DNA of 64,000 nt from Rhodopseudomonas julia (GTDB taxonomy: Bacteria > Pseudomonadota > Alphaproteobacteria > Rhizobiales > Afifellaceae). The stretch covers positions 1,798,001 through 1,862,000 of the forward strand of contig NZ_JAUSUK010000001.1 of assembly GCF_030813515.1 (NCBI RefSeq). Direction: 5' to 3'. A model generated the notes under the pieces. The model saw only the letters and a program-made list of their open reading frames with translations. It did no database searches and was not told the DNA's origin. Shown piece by piece: positions 54,088 to 62,552 of this stretch. The first letter of the stretch is position 1; every line of letters begins with the position of its first letter. The position numbers and the translations under genes were made by a program.

Positions 54088-55203
54088 CTAAAACCCGAGA
54101 AAGCCTGCCATCTCGTTGATCAAAACGCGCTGGAAGGCCTGGGCGCGCGGCGAGGGCTGCTGACCTGAAATGCGCGTTTCCAGCGGATCGGGTGCATGGG
54201 TCTGCGAGCGCGACAGCGTCTCGATGACCTGATGCCCGCAGAAGGGCACATGCAGCTCCGAATAGCCGCCTTCATGGACGACGACGAGGCGGTTGCCGCA
54301 GAGTTCGAGTGCCCGCTCCATCAGAATTCGTGTCATCTGGCGGAAGGTCGAGGCCGAGGTCAGCATGCGCCCGAGCGGGTCGACGCCGGAGGAATCAAAG
54401 CCGCAGGCGACGATGATCGCGTCCGGCCGAAACCGGTTGAGGGCCGGGCTGACGATCTTCTCGAAGGCGTACAGATAGGCGTCATGGCCGCCGCCCGGCA
54501 GGAGCGGGACGTTGATGTTGCAGCCTTCGCCGGCACCTTCGCCGCGGGCCTCGATCCGGCCCGAGTCGGGCGGGTAATTGTTTTCCTGGTGGAGCGAAAT
54601 CGTCAGCACGTCGCTGCGCTTGTAAAAGATCGCTTCTGTGCCGTTGCCGTGATGCACGTCCCAATCGACGACGGCGATGCGCTCCGCCCGCCGCTCGGCA
54701 AAAGCCGTTTCGATGGCGATGGCAATATTGGCGAGAAGGCAGAAGCCCATCGGCCGGTCGGGCAGGCAATGATGGCCGGGCGGACGCGACAGCGCATAGG
54801 CATTGACCATCTCCCCGCCGAGGACGGCGCGAAGCGCCTCCGCCGCAAGGCCCGCCGACAGGGCCGCGATCTCATAGCCGCCGGGGCCGAAGGGCGTGCG
54901 CTGACCCAGCTCGCCACCGCCCGCATCGGAGAGTTTTTTGAACTCGCGCAGATAGTGCTCGGGATGGACGTGGCGCAGCATCTCGTCCGTCGCCGGCGCG
55001 GCCGAGCGTGTCTCGAGCTCGGCGATGAGGCCGGTGCGCTCCAAAAGGTTTTTGAGCCGCCGCTTGCTTTCAGGGCTTTCCGGCAGCCCGTTCATCGGCT
55101 GGACCAGTCCGCCGGCCGGCACCATGAAGGCATAATTGCCGCCACCGTGCCAAAAACAGGCCTCATCGCTGAAGAAGCCGGTATGTTTCAGTCCATCGCT
55201 CAT
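54088..55203 (-). CDS. Histone deacetylase-like amidohydrolase (class II)
   Basis: A 371-residue zinc enzyme of the arginase/deacetylase fold. The catalytic segment is VDWDVHHGNGTEAIFYKRSDV, preceded by ALSRPPGHHCLPDRPMGFCL, and ACGFDSSGVDPLGRM and VVHEGGYSELH follow, all of the bacterial class II HDAC type. These enzymes remove acetyl from acetylated polyamines or lysines; which one here is unknown. It reads out of the ArfB gene region, 78 bp after it, on the same strand. Confidence 0.92.
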   Translation of the reverse strand: MSDGLKHTGFFSDEACFWHGGGNYAFMVPAGGLVQPMNGLPESPESKRRLKNLLERTGLIAELETRSAAPATDEMLRHVHPEHYLREFKKLSDAGGGELGQRTPFGPGGYEIAALSAGLAAEALRAVLGGEMVNAYALSRPPGHHCLPDRPMGFCLLANIAIAIETAFAERRAERIAVVDWDVHHGNGTEAIFYKRSDVLTISLHQENNYPPDSGRIEARGEGAGEGCNINVPLLPGGGHDAYLYAFEKIVSPALNRFRPDAIIVACGFDSSGVDPLGRMLTSASTFRQMTRILMERALELCGNRLVVVHEGGYSELHVPFCGHQVIETLSRSQTHAPDPLETRISGQQPSPRAQAFQRVLINEMAGFLGF

Positions 55204-55281
55204 TTGATATGGCTAGACTGCTCGTTCTTGTCTCACAAGCAAAGAGAAGGCGAGTTGGGCATTTCGCTGAAGCTCACCTTT

Positions 55282-55695
55282 TTACCATTCGCCGCGTCTT
55301 TCTTTCTTCAGCGTTCCGCGAGCCTTCTTCGCCTTCAGGCGGCGCTCTTTGGAGCCGCGCGTCGGGCGTGTCGGGCGACGCTTCTTGGGCGCCGTCAGAG
55401 CCTGGCGGATGAGCATGACGAGGCGCTTTTCGGCATCCTCGCGGTTCTGTTCCTGGCTGCGGAAGCGTTCGGCGCGGATGACGAGGACGCCGTCTTTGTT
55501 CAAGCGACGGCCGGCGAGGCCGGTGACGCGCTGCTTCACGTCCGGCGGCAGGCTTTGCGAGGCGGCAAGCGCAAAGCGCAGCTCCACCGCGCTTGCCACC
55601 TTGTTGACGTTCTGCCCGCCGGGGCCGGAGGCCTGGACGAAGCGCTCTTCGATTTCGTCATCGGCAAGCGCGATGTTGGTCGAGATGCGGATCAT
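55282..55695 (-). CDS. arfB: Alternative ribosome-rescue factor / peptidyl-tRNA hydrolase
   Basis: A 137-residue protein (YaeJ). The catalytic motif GGQ is in VQASGPGGQNVNKVASAVELRF, and the C-terminal tail is rich in Lys/Arg (KKRRPTRPTRGSKERRLKAKK), which in ArfB enters the mRNA channel of stalled ribosomes. It releases the peptide from ribosomes without a stop codon. ATG 55695 is preferred to TTG 55701; no strong ribosome site is seen. It lies 87 bp past the AhpD-like gene on the same strand. Confidence 0.95.
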   Translation of the reverse strand: MIRISTNIALADDEIEERFVQASGPGGQNVNKVASAVELRFALAASQSLPPDVKQRVTGLAGRRLNKDGVLVIRAERFRSQEQNREDAEKRLVMLIRQALTAPKKRRPTRPTRGSKERRLKAKKARGTLKKERRGEW

Positions 55696-55782
55696 GCTCA
55701 AAGACAGTGGGCGATTTTGGTGTTCTCGGGCGTCAAACGGGTTTCGTCACACCTTCCGTGCCACCGTTCAAGAATGCGGTGG

Positions 55783-56133
55783 TCAAGCGTGGTCTTTCAG
55801 GAAGGCGTCAAAAGCCCGGAGGGCCGCACCTCCATAGACCACCGAGGGGCCGCCGCCCATATGGATGGCGGTGCCAATCGCTTCGGCCACTTCCGCACGC
55901 GTGGCGCCGCAATCGGCTACGGCTTTGGCGTGGTAGGCGATGCAGCCATCGCAGCGTACGGAAACGGCGATCGCCAGCGAAATCAGCTCCTTGGTCTTCG
56001 GCGACAGGGCGGTCTCCTGGGAGGCGGCTTCGCCGAGCGCACCAAAGGCCTGCATCAGATCGGGAATCGCGCCTTGCAGGAGCTCGATGCCGTCGGTGAC
56101 CTCCTGCAGGGTTTCCGGGAAGTTCTCGCTCAT
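55783..56133 (-). CDS. Carboxymuconolactone decarboxylase / AhpD-like protein
   Basis: A 116-residue all-helical protein. The active-site pair is in SVRCDGCIAYHAKA (Cys-x-x-Cys and a His), typical of the AhpD-like core. The N-terminal and C-terminal parts (TKELISLAIAVS and GTAIHMGGGPSVVYGGAAL) match this family. It may act as a peroxidase-type thiol protein. ATG 56133 follows GGAGCAGG, and codons further upstream are not needed. Substrate and partner are not visible. Confidence 0.88.
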   Translation of the reverse strand: MSENFPETLQEVTDGIELLQGAIPDLMQAFGALGEAASQETALSPKTKELISLAIAVSVRCDGCIAYHAKAVADCGATRAEVAEAIGTAIHMGGGPSVVYGGAALRAFDAFLKDHA

Positions 56134-56223
56134 GGACCTGCTCCTTTTTGCTCGGGCCAAGGCGATGCTATCGCGGCTTCAAAGGGATGAGCGTGACACC
56201 TATTGCCGCGCTGCGTGGCTGCC

Positions 56224-56844
56224 TCACACGGCAGAAAGCAGGCACAGCCGGCAGCGATAGCCTTCGCGTTCGTGATAGGGCGCGTCGATGAGGTCGTTGA
56301 TACGCAGATGCCCCTCTTCTTCGAAGCGGGTGAGGGCATCGGGATAGGCCTGCGCCTCCCAGACATTTTCGTGCACCGTGATGACGAGCGGCGCGTCCTT
56401 CTTCACCACGCGGGCGAGATCGGCGATCGCTTCGGGGCCGACATGGCCGGAGGTGAAGACGCCGACGCTGATTGCGGCGTCATAGCTGTCATCGGCGATT
56501 TTCAGCGCCTCTGTCAGATCCGCAACGTCGAGATTGCGGTAGACGTTCTTCTCCGCCGCGACTTCCAGCATGCCCGGAGACAGATCGATGCCGTCGACGG
56601 CGCCCAGCCCATGGCGGGAGAGTTCTTCGCCGACGAGGCCCGTGCCGCAGCCGGCATCGAGAACGCGGGCCGTGTCGTCGACGAGATCGGCAAGGGCTGC
56701 AGCTGCAAGCTTCGGCGCGACGTAGCCCATGCCGCGCAATGTGTCGGTGTCGTAGTCCTTGGCCCATGCGGCGTAGACATTGCGGGTTTCGTCGCGGTCC
56801 CCGGCGAGCGCATAGACGCGTTTCAGGATCGGATTGTCGCTCAT
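56224..56844 (-). CDS. SAM-dependent methyltransferase
   Basis: A 206-residue class I methyltransferase. Motif I is [19 protein letters not shown], then [17 protein letters not shown] and [18 protein letters not shown]. The short C-terminal part ends [10 protein letters not shown]. The N-terminal [13 protein letters not shown] resembles WBSCR27-like and UbiE-like small methyltransferases. ATG 56844 follows GGGAGG and gives a compact protein; an extension toward the tRNA is only antisense sequence. The substrate is unknown. Confidence 0.88.
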   Translation of the reverse strand: MSDNPILKRVYALAGDRDETRNVYAAWAKDYDTDTLRGMGYVAPKLAAAALADLVDDTARVLDAGCGTGLVGEELSRHGLGAVDGIDLSPGMLEVAAEKNVYRNLDVADLTEALKIADDSYDAAISVGVFTSGHVGPEAIADLARVVKKDAPLVITVHENVWEAQAYPDALTRFEEEGHLRINDLIDAPYHEREGYRCRLCLLSAV

Positions 56845-57198
56845 GGCTTTGTGCCTCCCTGCTTCGCTTGAGCAAGAACTAGGCAGATGTGGGCGCGATG
56901 GCAAATCGGGGGCCGGAGAGTGTGGGGGCACGCGGTAGCCTGCGATCGAGAGGTGTCTTTGAGGTGGCTGGCTGGGTCGTCGGCGGTGGCCCAGCTCGGG
57001 CAGCGTCTTGGCCGGCGAGGCTCGCTGAAGGGGCAATACCAGCTTCAAAGGGCGGGCATACGGTCCGGCCCGCCTTTGATGTGGCCTGGTCTGCGGGGGG
57101 CGGTGGGTGCGTCTCGCGCCCACGCTTCTCAGAAACGCGCAGCAGGCGTCGACACGCCGTTGCAGGCCCGCCTTTGATCGGTTACATGGGCGTGAGCT
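56845..57198. other. 354-bp gap with repeats before tRNA-Arg
   Basis: No gene is supported. GGCCCGCCTTTGAT occurs twice (57067-57080 and 57165-57178), and an inverted, slightly imperfect copy (TTCAAAGGGCGGGC, 57045-57058) faces the first, so the first copy can fold with it into a stem-loop. Confidence 0.5.
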
Positions 57199-57275
<77 letters not shown>

Positions 57276-57652
57276 TTTCCGTTCAAAATCGCGAACACTG
57301 GTCCGGAGTTTTTTGCTGCCGGACATAGCTTGGTGGATAGCGGTCTTGCTCGCGATGATTTTGATCTGCTTGTCTCCCACTTCAATTTGATCGACCGCGG
57401 TCCTGATGTAGGCCTTTCGGAGCAAAGCGCCCGCAGCACGCCCGCGCTCACGATGCTGCCGGCGCGCGCCCGCAGCCCTTCGCCCGCCATCAGCATGGCG
57501 ATCTGCTCCCAGCTTGTGCCTTCAGCGCGAAGCCCGGTGAAAAATTCAAGATTTTCGCCAATCACGCGCTGCAGCGGCTGGTACTTGGATGCCGATAAGC
57601 CGTCCCTTCGGAAAGAATCAGCTGAGCAACGATGGCAAAGGATCATTGCCAT
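57276..57652 (-). pseudogene. Truncated gene remnant beside tRNA-Arg
   Basis: A minus-strand reading frame opens at ATG 57652 and contains a plausible helical protein segment (LQRVIGENLEFFTGLRAEG, then SWEQIAMLMAGEGLRAR and IVSAGVLRALCSE), similar in style to small HTH-like proteins of plasmids and integrative elements. The frame then becomes basic, low-quality sequence and continues through the antisense of the tRNA, so its own 3' end is gone. It was probably cut when an element inserted or left at the tRNA. The family was not recognised. Confidence 0.35.
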
Positions 57653-58110
57653 GAAGCGGCTGGGCCTCAGCCTCAAGCGGATCGTCGAGCTCTTCAATGG
57701 GCAGACGGCACAGTCGACTTGACGACCACGCCATCGATCGAGGCGGCTAACAGTTCTGCTGAGGCCCACCTGTCGTGATCGATGCCATCCTCAGACTGGC
57801 ATAGCTTCAGGATCACCCGGGCAGACATTCCATGACGACGGATTTGCTGTCCGGGCCGGATCAATCGGTTCCGAACCAGAAGTAATGTGCCGCTGAACTC
57901 GGTTCGTGATTGTATTCGCTGATCGGGGGCGGGTTCTGGGAACCTGCGGGAAGCGGACGGTTGGGCTGTCGAGGACGGTCTCCGTGCTCAAGCGGTGATC
58001 CGGCCGGATAGCTTGGAGCGTATGCCGGTGACGAGCGCAGCGGTGATCACCGCTCCGGCTTGAAGAGGACATAAAGCAGCTCATCCGACTGCGCGGAAGG
58101 ATGGCAGCTC
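57653..58110. other. Region without supported genes; 16-bp palindrome
   Basis: No clear gene is seen. AGCGGTGATCACCGCT (58039-58054) is a perfect palindrome, 57 bp past the MarR stop. A short frame (57650-57721, MKRLGLSLKRIVELF...) could be a remnant. No transposase or terminal repeats were found. Confidence 0.4.
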
Positions 58111-58581
58111 TTATCCTTCGTTGGGTGTGCCATCCTTCACGGCATCGGCGAATTTTCGCATGAGACGGGTCAACTCGTCGATCTCGTGCGGGTCCCAGGT
58201 CTCGAAGACCGCACGTCCGATCTTCTCGCGCGCTTCGTCGACACGATCCGTCATCTCTCTGCCTTTCTCGGTGATGATGGCTTCGTGCACACGCTGATCG
58301 GCCGCGCTCTTGCTGCGCTCCACCAGGCCGAGGCGTTCAAGCTTGACCACCTGCCGACTGACAGTCGTGTAGTCGCGGCCCACTCGGTCGGCGATCTCGA
58401 CCACACCGATAGGTCCGAACCGCTCGATGCCGACGAGCAGCGGGAACAGAGCGCGATCGAGCGCGATCCCCGCCTGCTGGATCAAAGCCTCGTCGCGCTG
58501 CGGCCGATTCATCATGGTGACGATATCGATCAGAGCGCTATGGAGTGCGCGCAGCTGGCTCGATATATGTGCGTTTTGCAT
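58111..58581 (-). CDS. MarR family transcriptional regulator
   Basis: A 156-residue winged-helix regulator. The recognition part is IGVVEIADRVGRDYTTVSRQVVKLERLGLVERSKS, followed by the wing region AADQRVHEAIITEKG, both typical of MarR. ATG 58581 has AAGGGA upstream and a TATAAT at 58612-58617 would give a leader of about 24 nt; the ATG at 58599 (behind GGAGGG) is possible but would leave almost no leader. One ATATG-N9-CATAT site overlaps the start and another overlaps the -10, so it probably represses itself. The divergent DUF4405 gene and the efflux operon at 60.4 kb share the site. Confidence 0.88.
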   Translation of the reverse strand: MQNAHISSQLRALHSALIDIVTMMNRPQRDEALIQQAGIALDRALFPLLVGIERFGPIGVVEIADRVGRDYTTVSRQVVKLERLGLVERSKSAADQRVHEAIITEKGREMTDRVDEAREKIGRAVFETWDPHEIDELTRLMRKFADAVKDGTPNEG

Positions 58582-58583
58582 AT
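58565..58583. promoter_or_regulatory. MarR operator candidate A
   Basis: ATATG-TGCGTTTTG-CATAT, a 5-bp inverted repeat with a 9-bp spacer, at the 5' end of the MarR gene. Read on the minus strand it is ATATGCAAAACGCACATAT, very like site B. Confidence 0.7.
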
Positions 58584-58614
58584 TATCCCTTGACGTCATG
58601 CCGACCCTCCAATT

Positions 58615-58633
58615 ATATGCGAAATACACATAT
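58615..58633. promoter_or_regulatory. MarR operator candidate B
   Basis: ATATG-CGAAATACA-CATAT, overlapping the minus-strand TATAAT of the MarR gene and lying in the gap to the divergent DUF4405 gene. It is 50 bp from site A, centre to centre. Confidence 0.75.
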
Positions 58634-58731
58634 GGAGGCTCGATTGCCAGTGATATTCTCGGTGGATGTGTTGATTTGCGGGCCGCAGGCCTCGCTTTGG
58701 CGATCGGGCCCCGGCGCGCGAGGCGGCCACC

Positions 58732-59229
58732 ATGGCTAAGTCCGTGAGACTGAGGACCTGGGCGACGCCGCTGACCATCGGCTCCTTTCTGCTGATGGCC
58801 GCCACCGGCGTCCTGATGTTCTTCGAATTTGACCGCGGGCTGACGGTCGTCGTCCATCAGTGGTTCTCGTGGTTCTTCGTCATCGGGGCCGGCGGTCATA
58901 TCGTCGCCAACCAGCGCCCGTTCTTGAACCATCTCAAATCCCGTTGGGGTGAGGTCAGCGTCGCGGTATTTGCCGCCGTCCTGGTGGCATCATTGTTCTC
59001 CTGGGGGATGATCACCGGACCCCAGCTGGAACGACCGATCGAACGCGCACTGGTCGATGCCTCCTTGTCGTCGCTCGCGGCCGTCACGGGCACGGAGACG
59101 CCATCCCTGCTCGATAAGCTGGCAACGCACGGCATCGCAGCCGAGGCGGAGCAGTCCATTCACGATCTCGCAACGCAGTCGGGCGTCGATGAAAACCGAT
59201 TGCTCGGTCTCATCTTCCTGCCCGATTGA
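58732..59229 (+). CDS. DUF4405 membrane protein
   Basis: A 165-residue protein. The first 95 residues have three hydrophobic segments with the pattern TWATPLTIGSFLLMAATGVLMFFEFDRG, VVHQWFSWFFVIGAGGHIVAN and VSVAVFAAVLVASLFSWG, in which the conserved His residues suggest a heme-binding cytochrome b-like fold (DUF4405). The C-terminal 60 residues are soluble and periplasmic or cytoplasmic. ATG 58732 has AGGCGG upstream. It is divergent from the MarR gene with operator B between, so it is probably in the MarR regulon. Function unknown. Confidence 0.8.
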   Translation: MAKSVRLRTWATPLTIGSFLLMAATGVLMFFEFDRGLTVVVHQWFSWFFVIGAGGHIVANQRPFLNHLKSRWGEVSVAVFAAVLVASLFSWGMITGPQLERPIERALVDASLSSLAAVTGTETPSLLDKLATHGIAAEAEQSIHDLATQSGVDENRLLGLIFLPD

Positions 59230-59311
59230 GGATCTCGCATGGCTGGTGATCCCGCCCGCGGGCGCCAAGCGGTGCAACGTGCTGACGAGCATTCCTGAAC
59301 CCAAGCGCAGA

Positions 59312-60183
59312 ATGGAGCCCTTAGGGTGGTCCTTGATCCTGCCGGTCTTCATCGTCGTCAGCCACGGTGCGGCAAGCAGCGGCGCGATATCGCCGATACT
59401 TCCCTTTTCCTAAGGGATTTCGGCGCCACGCCGGTGGTTCTCGGCCTCGGCCTCGGCGCCAAAGCGCTCAGCCAATTCGCGGCAGCCCCATTCCTGGGGC
59501 GGCTGTCGGACATCTTCGGATGCAAACCGGTTCTGCTGGCAAGTCAAGCCGGTGCGTTGACCAGCCTCGTGCTGCTGGGGCTAGGCGGAATGGTGGGGCC
59601 AGACCCTATCCGGCGTGCTGTCCGAGATCTCGCTGACCGCGCCAGTCTGGGTCGCGTTCGCCATGACGACGATCAGCCTGGTGGGGACGACGGTCTGGTT
59701 GAAAGCGAACCGCACGGCAGGAGGTGCGGCCGACTGCGAAAATGACGGGGAAGCAGAGGAGCGGGTCATGGTGTCGTTCCGCTCGCTGCTGAGGTCCTCG
59801 GTGGTGCGCGTCCTCCTGGTCTTCTGTGTCCTGCGGCCGGTTACATCGTGACCGGCATGGCCGGCCACATCGCGACGCTTGCCCTGGGGGTCGTCTTCAT
59901 CAGCACGGGCGTCGCATTGGCTCGCCCCACCTTCATGGCGGCGCTCTCCTTCTACGTTTCCGCACAGCGTCAAGGCGTCGTCATGGGGGCGGCTCAATCG
60001 CTGGTGGCCTTTACAGACATCGTCACGCCCGTGTTCGCCGGCGCGATCGTCGGGCAAACCCACTACGGGCTCTGGATCGGTCTCGTGGTGGCGGTCGCCG
60101 TGATGGGCGCCGTCATCGCGGTCCGCCGTCTTCCCGCCTCGGACCCGGAAACGAGATCGGCAACGGCAGACGTGGCCATCTAG
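59312..60183 (+). pseudogene. Frameshifted, shortened MFS transporter
   Basis: Pieces of one MFS protein follow each other in changing frames. Frame 2 has LGWSLILPVFIVVSHGA and SPILPF; a shift near 59410 leads in frame 1 to FLRDFGATPVVLGLGLGAKALSQFAAAPFLGRLSDIFG (cut here into several helices). A shift near 59600 returns to frame 2 (APVWVAFAMTTISLVGTTVWLKANRTAGG), and near 59840 the frame changes again to ALARPTFMAALSFYV and FAGAIVGQTHYGLWIGLVV. The total is about 870 bp against about 1200 for an intact gene, so there are also deletions. It lies between the DUF4405 gene and the efflux operon. Confidence 0.8.
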
Positions 60184-60356
60184 ACGTTTCGCCCTGAGCG
60201 GTCGCGAGCTCTTTCGGACCGGATCATGCGGCCAAACGAGAGGTTCGAGTGAAATGACCGTCCGATCGAATCGCATGCCTCCGGCCGTGTCGCCCGGATG
60301 ACGTTCCCCTCCCAAGATCGATTCAAGAGCCGTCTCCTCGCCTTCTGAGACGATAA

Positions 60357-60375
60357 ATATGTGCTGAATGCATAT
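60357..60375. promoter_or_regulatory. MarR operator candidate C
   Basis: ATATG-TGCTGAATG-CATAT, upstream of the -35 of the oxidoreductase/RND operon. Confidence 0.7.
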
Positions 60376-60380
60376 TTTTG

Positions 60381-60421
60381 TTGACGTCGACGGCGCCTAG
60401 ATATATGCAAAATACATATAT
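60381..60421 (+). promoter_or_regulatory. Efflux-operon promoter overlapped by operator D
   Basis: TTGACG (60381-60386) and a possible -10 TATGCA (60404-60409) are 17 bp apart. Operator D, ATATG-CAAAATACA-TATAT (60403-60421), covers the -10; it differs from site B at two of 19 positions. C and D are 46 bp apart, centre to centre. A repressor bound at D would block RNA polymerase. Confidence 0.65.
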
Positions 60422-60438
60422 TAATCGGGAGCACTTCC

Positions 60439-61425
60439 ATGAAGGCTGCGATCGTTCAAGACCCTCATCATCCCCCCTTCTTCGGCGAAATCGATGCCCC
60501 CCAGCCTTCGGCGGGCGACATCCGCATCTCGGTGTCGGCGGCCGCGCTCAGTCATCTCGTCAGGAGCCGTGCGTCGGGCCGCCACTACAGCACGTCCGGC
60601 CGGGTGGCGTCCGTCGCCGGGGTCGACGGCGTCGGCCGGCGCGACGACGGGAGCCGCGTCTATTTCGTCTTGCCTAAAGCTCCCAATGGAAGCATGGCGG
60701 AAAAGGCCGTCGTGGCACCGGCCCAGTGCATCGTACTGCCGGACGAGCTCGATGACGTCACAGCAGCGGCCATCGCCAATCCCGGCATGTCGTCCTGGGC
60801 AGCCCTGACCGAACGTGCCCGGCTCAAATCGGGAGAGACGGTTCTCGTCAACGGAGCGACGGGCGTGTCCGGCCGGCTCGCTGTGCAGGTCGCCAAGTAT
60901 CTCGGCGCTGGCAAGATCATCGCGACCGGCCGCAACGCCCGTGCATTGCAGGAGGTTTCCGCCCTTGGCGCCGACGTCACTATTCCGCTGGTGGACGACG
61001 GTGACGCCCTGGAAAGGAGCTTTAAGCCCGTGTTCGCCGAAGGGGTGGACGTCGTTCTCGACTATCTCTGGGGACAGAGCGCGGAACGGCTGCTGATCGC
61101 CGCCGCACGAGCGGGGGCCGACGCTGTCCCGATCCGATATGTGGAAATCGGCGGCGCGAGCGGGCAGGAGATCACTCTGCCAGGAGCCGTTCTGCGCTCG
61201 TCAGCGATCGAACTGATGGGAAGCGGCATCGGCAGTATTCCACTGACGCGTCTGATCAAAGCCATCGAGGGTGTGCTGTACGCGGCCGTGCCCGGCGGCT
61301 TCAAGATCGCCACCCGGCCGGTTCCCCTATCGGACGTCGAACAGGCCTGGCTGGATCCGACCCCCGGCGGCCGGATCGTCTTCATCACCCATCCGGAGGC
61401 GTCCCAGGAGCGGTCGACGAATTAA
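60439..61425 (+). CDS. Zinc-type alcohol dehydrogenase/quinone oxidoreductase family protein
   Basis: A 328-residue MDR-superfamily oxidoreductase. The N-terminal GroES-like part begins MKAAIVQDPHHPPFF; the cofactor domain has VLVNGATGVSGRLAVQVAKYLGAGKIIATGRN, the NADPH-quinone-reductase style motif. The structural zinc cysteines are missing, so a zinc-independent quinone-reductase-type activity is likelier. GGGAG precedes the ATG. It is the first gene of the operon with the RND adaptor and pump and stands behind operators C and D, so it is likely induced when the MarR repressor is released, perhaps by a reactive aromatic or quinone. Confidence 0.85.
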   Translation: MKAAIVQDPHHPPFFGEIDAPQPSAGDIRISVSAAALSHLVRSRASGRHYSTSGRVASVAGVDGVGRRDDGSRVYFVLPKAPNGSMAEKAVVAPAQCIVLPDELDDVTAAAIANPGMSSWAALTERARLKSGETVLVNGATGVSGRLAVQVAKYLGAGKIIATGRNARALQEVSALGADVTIPLVDDGDALERSFKPVFAEGVDVVLDYLWGQSAERLLIAAARAGADAVPIRYVEIGGASGQEITLPGAVLRSSAIELMGSGIGSIPLTRLIKAIEGVLYAAVPGGFKIATRPVPLSDVEQAWLDPTPGGRIVFITHPEASQERSTN

Positions 61426-61436
61426 GGACGAACTCC

Positions 61437-62552
61437 GTGGACGCTCCTGTCTCGCGCCGTCTCAGGTCAAGCGCTCGCTTGCTTGGCGGTGCTTTGCTCT
61501 TCGCTTCCATCCTGATGCCCCTCGGACACGCCGACGACAGCCAACGTCCGGTCAAGCCTGTCTTGGCGGTGAAGGTGGTGAAACCGCAGCGAGAACACTG
61601 GACCCGGACTGTGACGGCGCTGGGCTGGATCGTCCCCTGGGACGAGGCATCGGTGTCGACGGAAATCGGTGGGCTCAGAATCGAGGAAATCCTGGTCGAC
61701 ATCGGCGATCGCGTCACGAAGGGCCAAGTGCTCGCTCGCCTCTCGAAGGATGCGATCGAAAGCGAGCTGCGCCATCAGGAGGCTGCCGTCGGTGGCGCGG
61801 AAGCGGCGCTCGAACAGGCCTCGGCCAATGCCGACCGGGCGCGCCAACTGGCGGATGCCAGCCGTGGAACGCTTTCGCAGAAGGATATCCAGACGGCGCT
61901 CATCGCCGAAAAGGCAGCCTTGGCAAATCTCGCGGCAGAACGCGCCAACCTCGATTCCGAACGTTTGAAATTGGCCCGAACACAGGTCCGTGCCATCGAC
62001 GACGGCGTGATTTCGGAAAAGTTTGCGGCGCTTGGTGCCGTCCCCGACGCCGGCGCCGAGCTGTTCAGGCTGATCCGCAAAAACCGCATCGAATGGCAGG
62101 CCGAGGTCTCCGGCAACGATCTCGAATCGATGGCAGTCGGGCAGAACGCAATCGTCGCCAACGGGCGCAGGATCGTCGGCGGAACGGTCCGGATCGTCCC
62201 GCCCGCAGTCGATCGCGCCACTGGCCGTGCGACGCTTCAGGTCGATCTGCCGAAGGACAGCGGCTTGACACCCGGCACCTACGCCGAAGGAACGATCGAG
62301 GTCGGCCAATCCGCGGTGCTGACGGTTCCGGTGCACGCGGTGACGACGCGCAACGGTTCGAGCCACCTCTATCGCCTTCGTCGGGATGATGTGGTCGAGG
62401 AACTGAAGATTGACGCTGGGGAGCGGCGCAACGACCGTATCGAGATCGTGTCGCCGCTCGATACGAACATCGAGGTGGTCGAGAGCGGCGGCAGCTTTCT
62501 GTTCGACGGAGCTCGTGTCGTCGTCGTCCCTGCGGAGACGGCAGAGAAATGA
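61437..62552 (+). CDS. RND efflux periplasmic adaptor subunit
   Basis: A 371-residue membrane-fusion protein of the AcrA/HlyD type. A signal peptide or anchor (ARLLGGALLFASILMPLGHA) begins it; the lipoyl halves are seen in GLRIEEILVDIGDRVTKGQVLARL and the later VRAIDDGVISEKFAALGAV, with a helical hairpin between (about residues 105-185). The beta-barrel and C-terminal parts follow (EWQAEVSGNDLESMAVG and TPGTYAEGTIEVGQ). The start is GTG 61437, 11 bp past the oxidoreductase stop. Its stop overlaps the start of the pump gene (ATGA). Confidence 0.92.
   Translation: MDAPVSRRLRSSARLLGGALLFASILMPLGHADDSQRPVKPVLAVKVVKPQREHWTRTVTALGWIVPWDEASVSTEIGGLRIEEILVDIGDRVTKGQVLARLSKDAIESELRHQEAAVGGAEAALEQASANADRARQLADASRGTLSQKDIQTALIAEKAALANLAAERANLDSERLKLARTQVRAIDDGVISEKFAALGAVPDAGAELFRLIRKNRIEWQAEVSGNDLESMAVGQNAIVANGRRIVGGTVRIVPPAVDRATGRATLQVDLPKDSGLTPGTYAEGTIEVGQSAVLTVPVHAVTTRNGSSHLYRLRRDDVVEELKIDAGERRNDRIEIVSPLDTNIEVVESGGSFLFDGARVVVVPAETAEK

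Noticed and set aside
57276-58110. Insertion sequence next to the tRNA
   Set aside because: No transposase frame, terminal inverted repeats or target duplication were seen.
58111-58932. Longer MarR protein starting upstream
   Set aside because: The extra N-terminus is antisense to the DUF4405 gene and to the operator region.
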